Assembly: GCA_963704855.1 (NCBI GenBank) | Contig: CAVPHY010000028.1 | Coordinates: 186,001 to 250,000, forward strand | Direction of reading: 5' to 3' | Source of the DNA: SZUA-36 sp963704855 | GTDB taxonomy: Bacteria > Pseudomonadota > Gammaproteobacteria > Xanthomonadales > SZUA-36 | Length of the DNA stretch: 64,000 bases | In this document: positions 63,763 through 64,000 of the stretch, in pieces | Position numbering within the stretch: position 1 is the first letter of the stretch | How the letters are laid out: every line of letters begins with the position of its first letter | Translations under genes and position numbers: made by a program | Notes under the pieces: generated by a model | Databases searched by the model: none | Seen by the model: only the letters and a program-made list of their open reading frames with translations | Told to the model about the DNA's origin: nothing

Positions 63763-64000
63763 ATGACTACTGATGAGCGGCCCTCAGCAGGTATCCCGGG
63801 GCCCGGGTTACAGCCGCCCGGGAGCCATCTGCAAGCAGGCGAAAGCAAAACCGGCCAGCATGGCATGGTCTGGCTCGCCCTGGCATTTGTCATTGTCCTC
63901 GGTCTGCTCGTGTTACTGGTACTGCCGAAAATGGTCTCCGGAACCGCTGACGAAGGTGTGGGCCAACCGACCACGCCGGTGGTCGCCGGCGTACCGAAAT
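63763..64000 (+). CDS. hypothetical membrane protein (3' end outside window)
   Basis: ATG 63763, nine bases after the lipoprotein stop. A Pro/Gly-rich cytosolic N-terminus (SAGIPGPGLQPPGSHLQ) precedes one membrane helix (MVWLALAFVIVLGLLVLLVL). The frame is open to the last base, so the gene is partial. Single-pass anchor with an extracytoplasmic domain to follow; not identified. Confidence 0.6.
   Translation, partial: MTTDERPSAGIPGPGLQPPGSHLQAGESKTGQHGMVWLALAFVIVLGLLVLLVLPKMVSGTADEGVGQPTTPVVAGVPK

Noticed and set aside
1..64000. CRISPR array or rRNA operon
   Set aside because: No regularly spaced direct repeats and no rRNA sequence seen.

Overview
The window looks like a chromosomal segment of a GC-rich proteobacterium, probably a gammaproteobacterium. 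Evidence: a MiaE-type tRNA hydroxylase, a UbiB-like kinase, an RND pump with its adaptor, a TonB receptor, IPTL-CTERM-type surface proteins and integron cassettes with long palindromic attC sites. The species cannot be named from sequence alone.

Layout. 1-10.9 kb (+): CPBP protease, amidohydrolase lipoprotein, membrane sulfatase-fold enzyme, CNNM/CBS protein, a 1050-residue Asp-box protein and class I fumarase. 10.9-29.1 kb: mixed housekeeping and envelope genes (glycine-rich IPTL-CTERM protein, DUF2339 locus with a decayed upstream copy, GFA protein, M20 and M3 peptidases, UbiB-like kinase, arylamine N-acetyltransferase, miaE, a glycosyltransferase-like locus, an acetyl-CoA hydrolase/GNAT fusion, a NifX-like protein and an XRE-cupin regulator). 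29.3-34.8 kb: an acyl-CoA operon (tetR, acyl-CoA ligase, two MaoC hydratases, enoyl-CoA hydratase, PHA-depolymerase-like esterase) and a divergent alpha/beta hydrolase. 34.8-41.6 kb: an integron cassette array without an integrase (CALIN), cassettes on the minus strand. It carries four recognisable intact toxin-antitoxin pairs plus a truncated toxin, and an IS110/IS1111 element inside one attC. 41.8-54.8 kb: a second acyl-CoA operon (KAS III-like enzyme, ligase, hydrolase), TonB receptor, MFS transporter, FabG-like SDR and a three-gene 2-oxoacid:acceptor oxidoreductase. 55-64 kb: lipoproteins, a hidden DUF2061 gene, an IPTL-CTERM protein, an RND efflux pair and an uncharacterised membrane/lipoprotein gene set running off the right edge.

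How the parts connect. Three near-identical palindromic operators overlap promoter-like elements at the tetR/hydrolase intergenic region, before the KAS III operon and before the TonB receptor. This suggests one TetR repressor controls uptake (TonB), activation (ligases) and breakdown (hydratases, hydrolases) of an unidentified acyl or cyclic carboxylic substrate. The cassette array now sits between the two halves of this set.

Caution. At least eight genes are interrupted by single-base indels. Thirteen fit one extra base and one fits a missing base, with protein homology continuing in the next frame. These may be sequencing or assembly errors rather than true pseudogenes. They are annotated as frameshifted loci with the intact spans stated.
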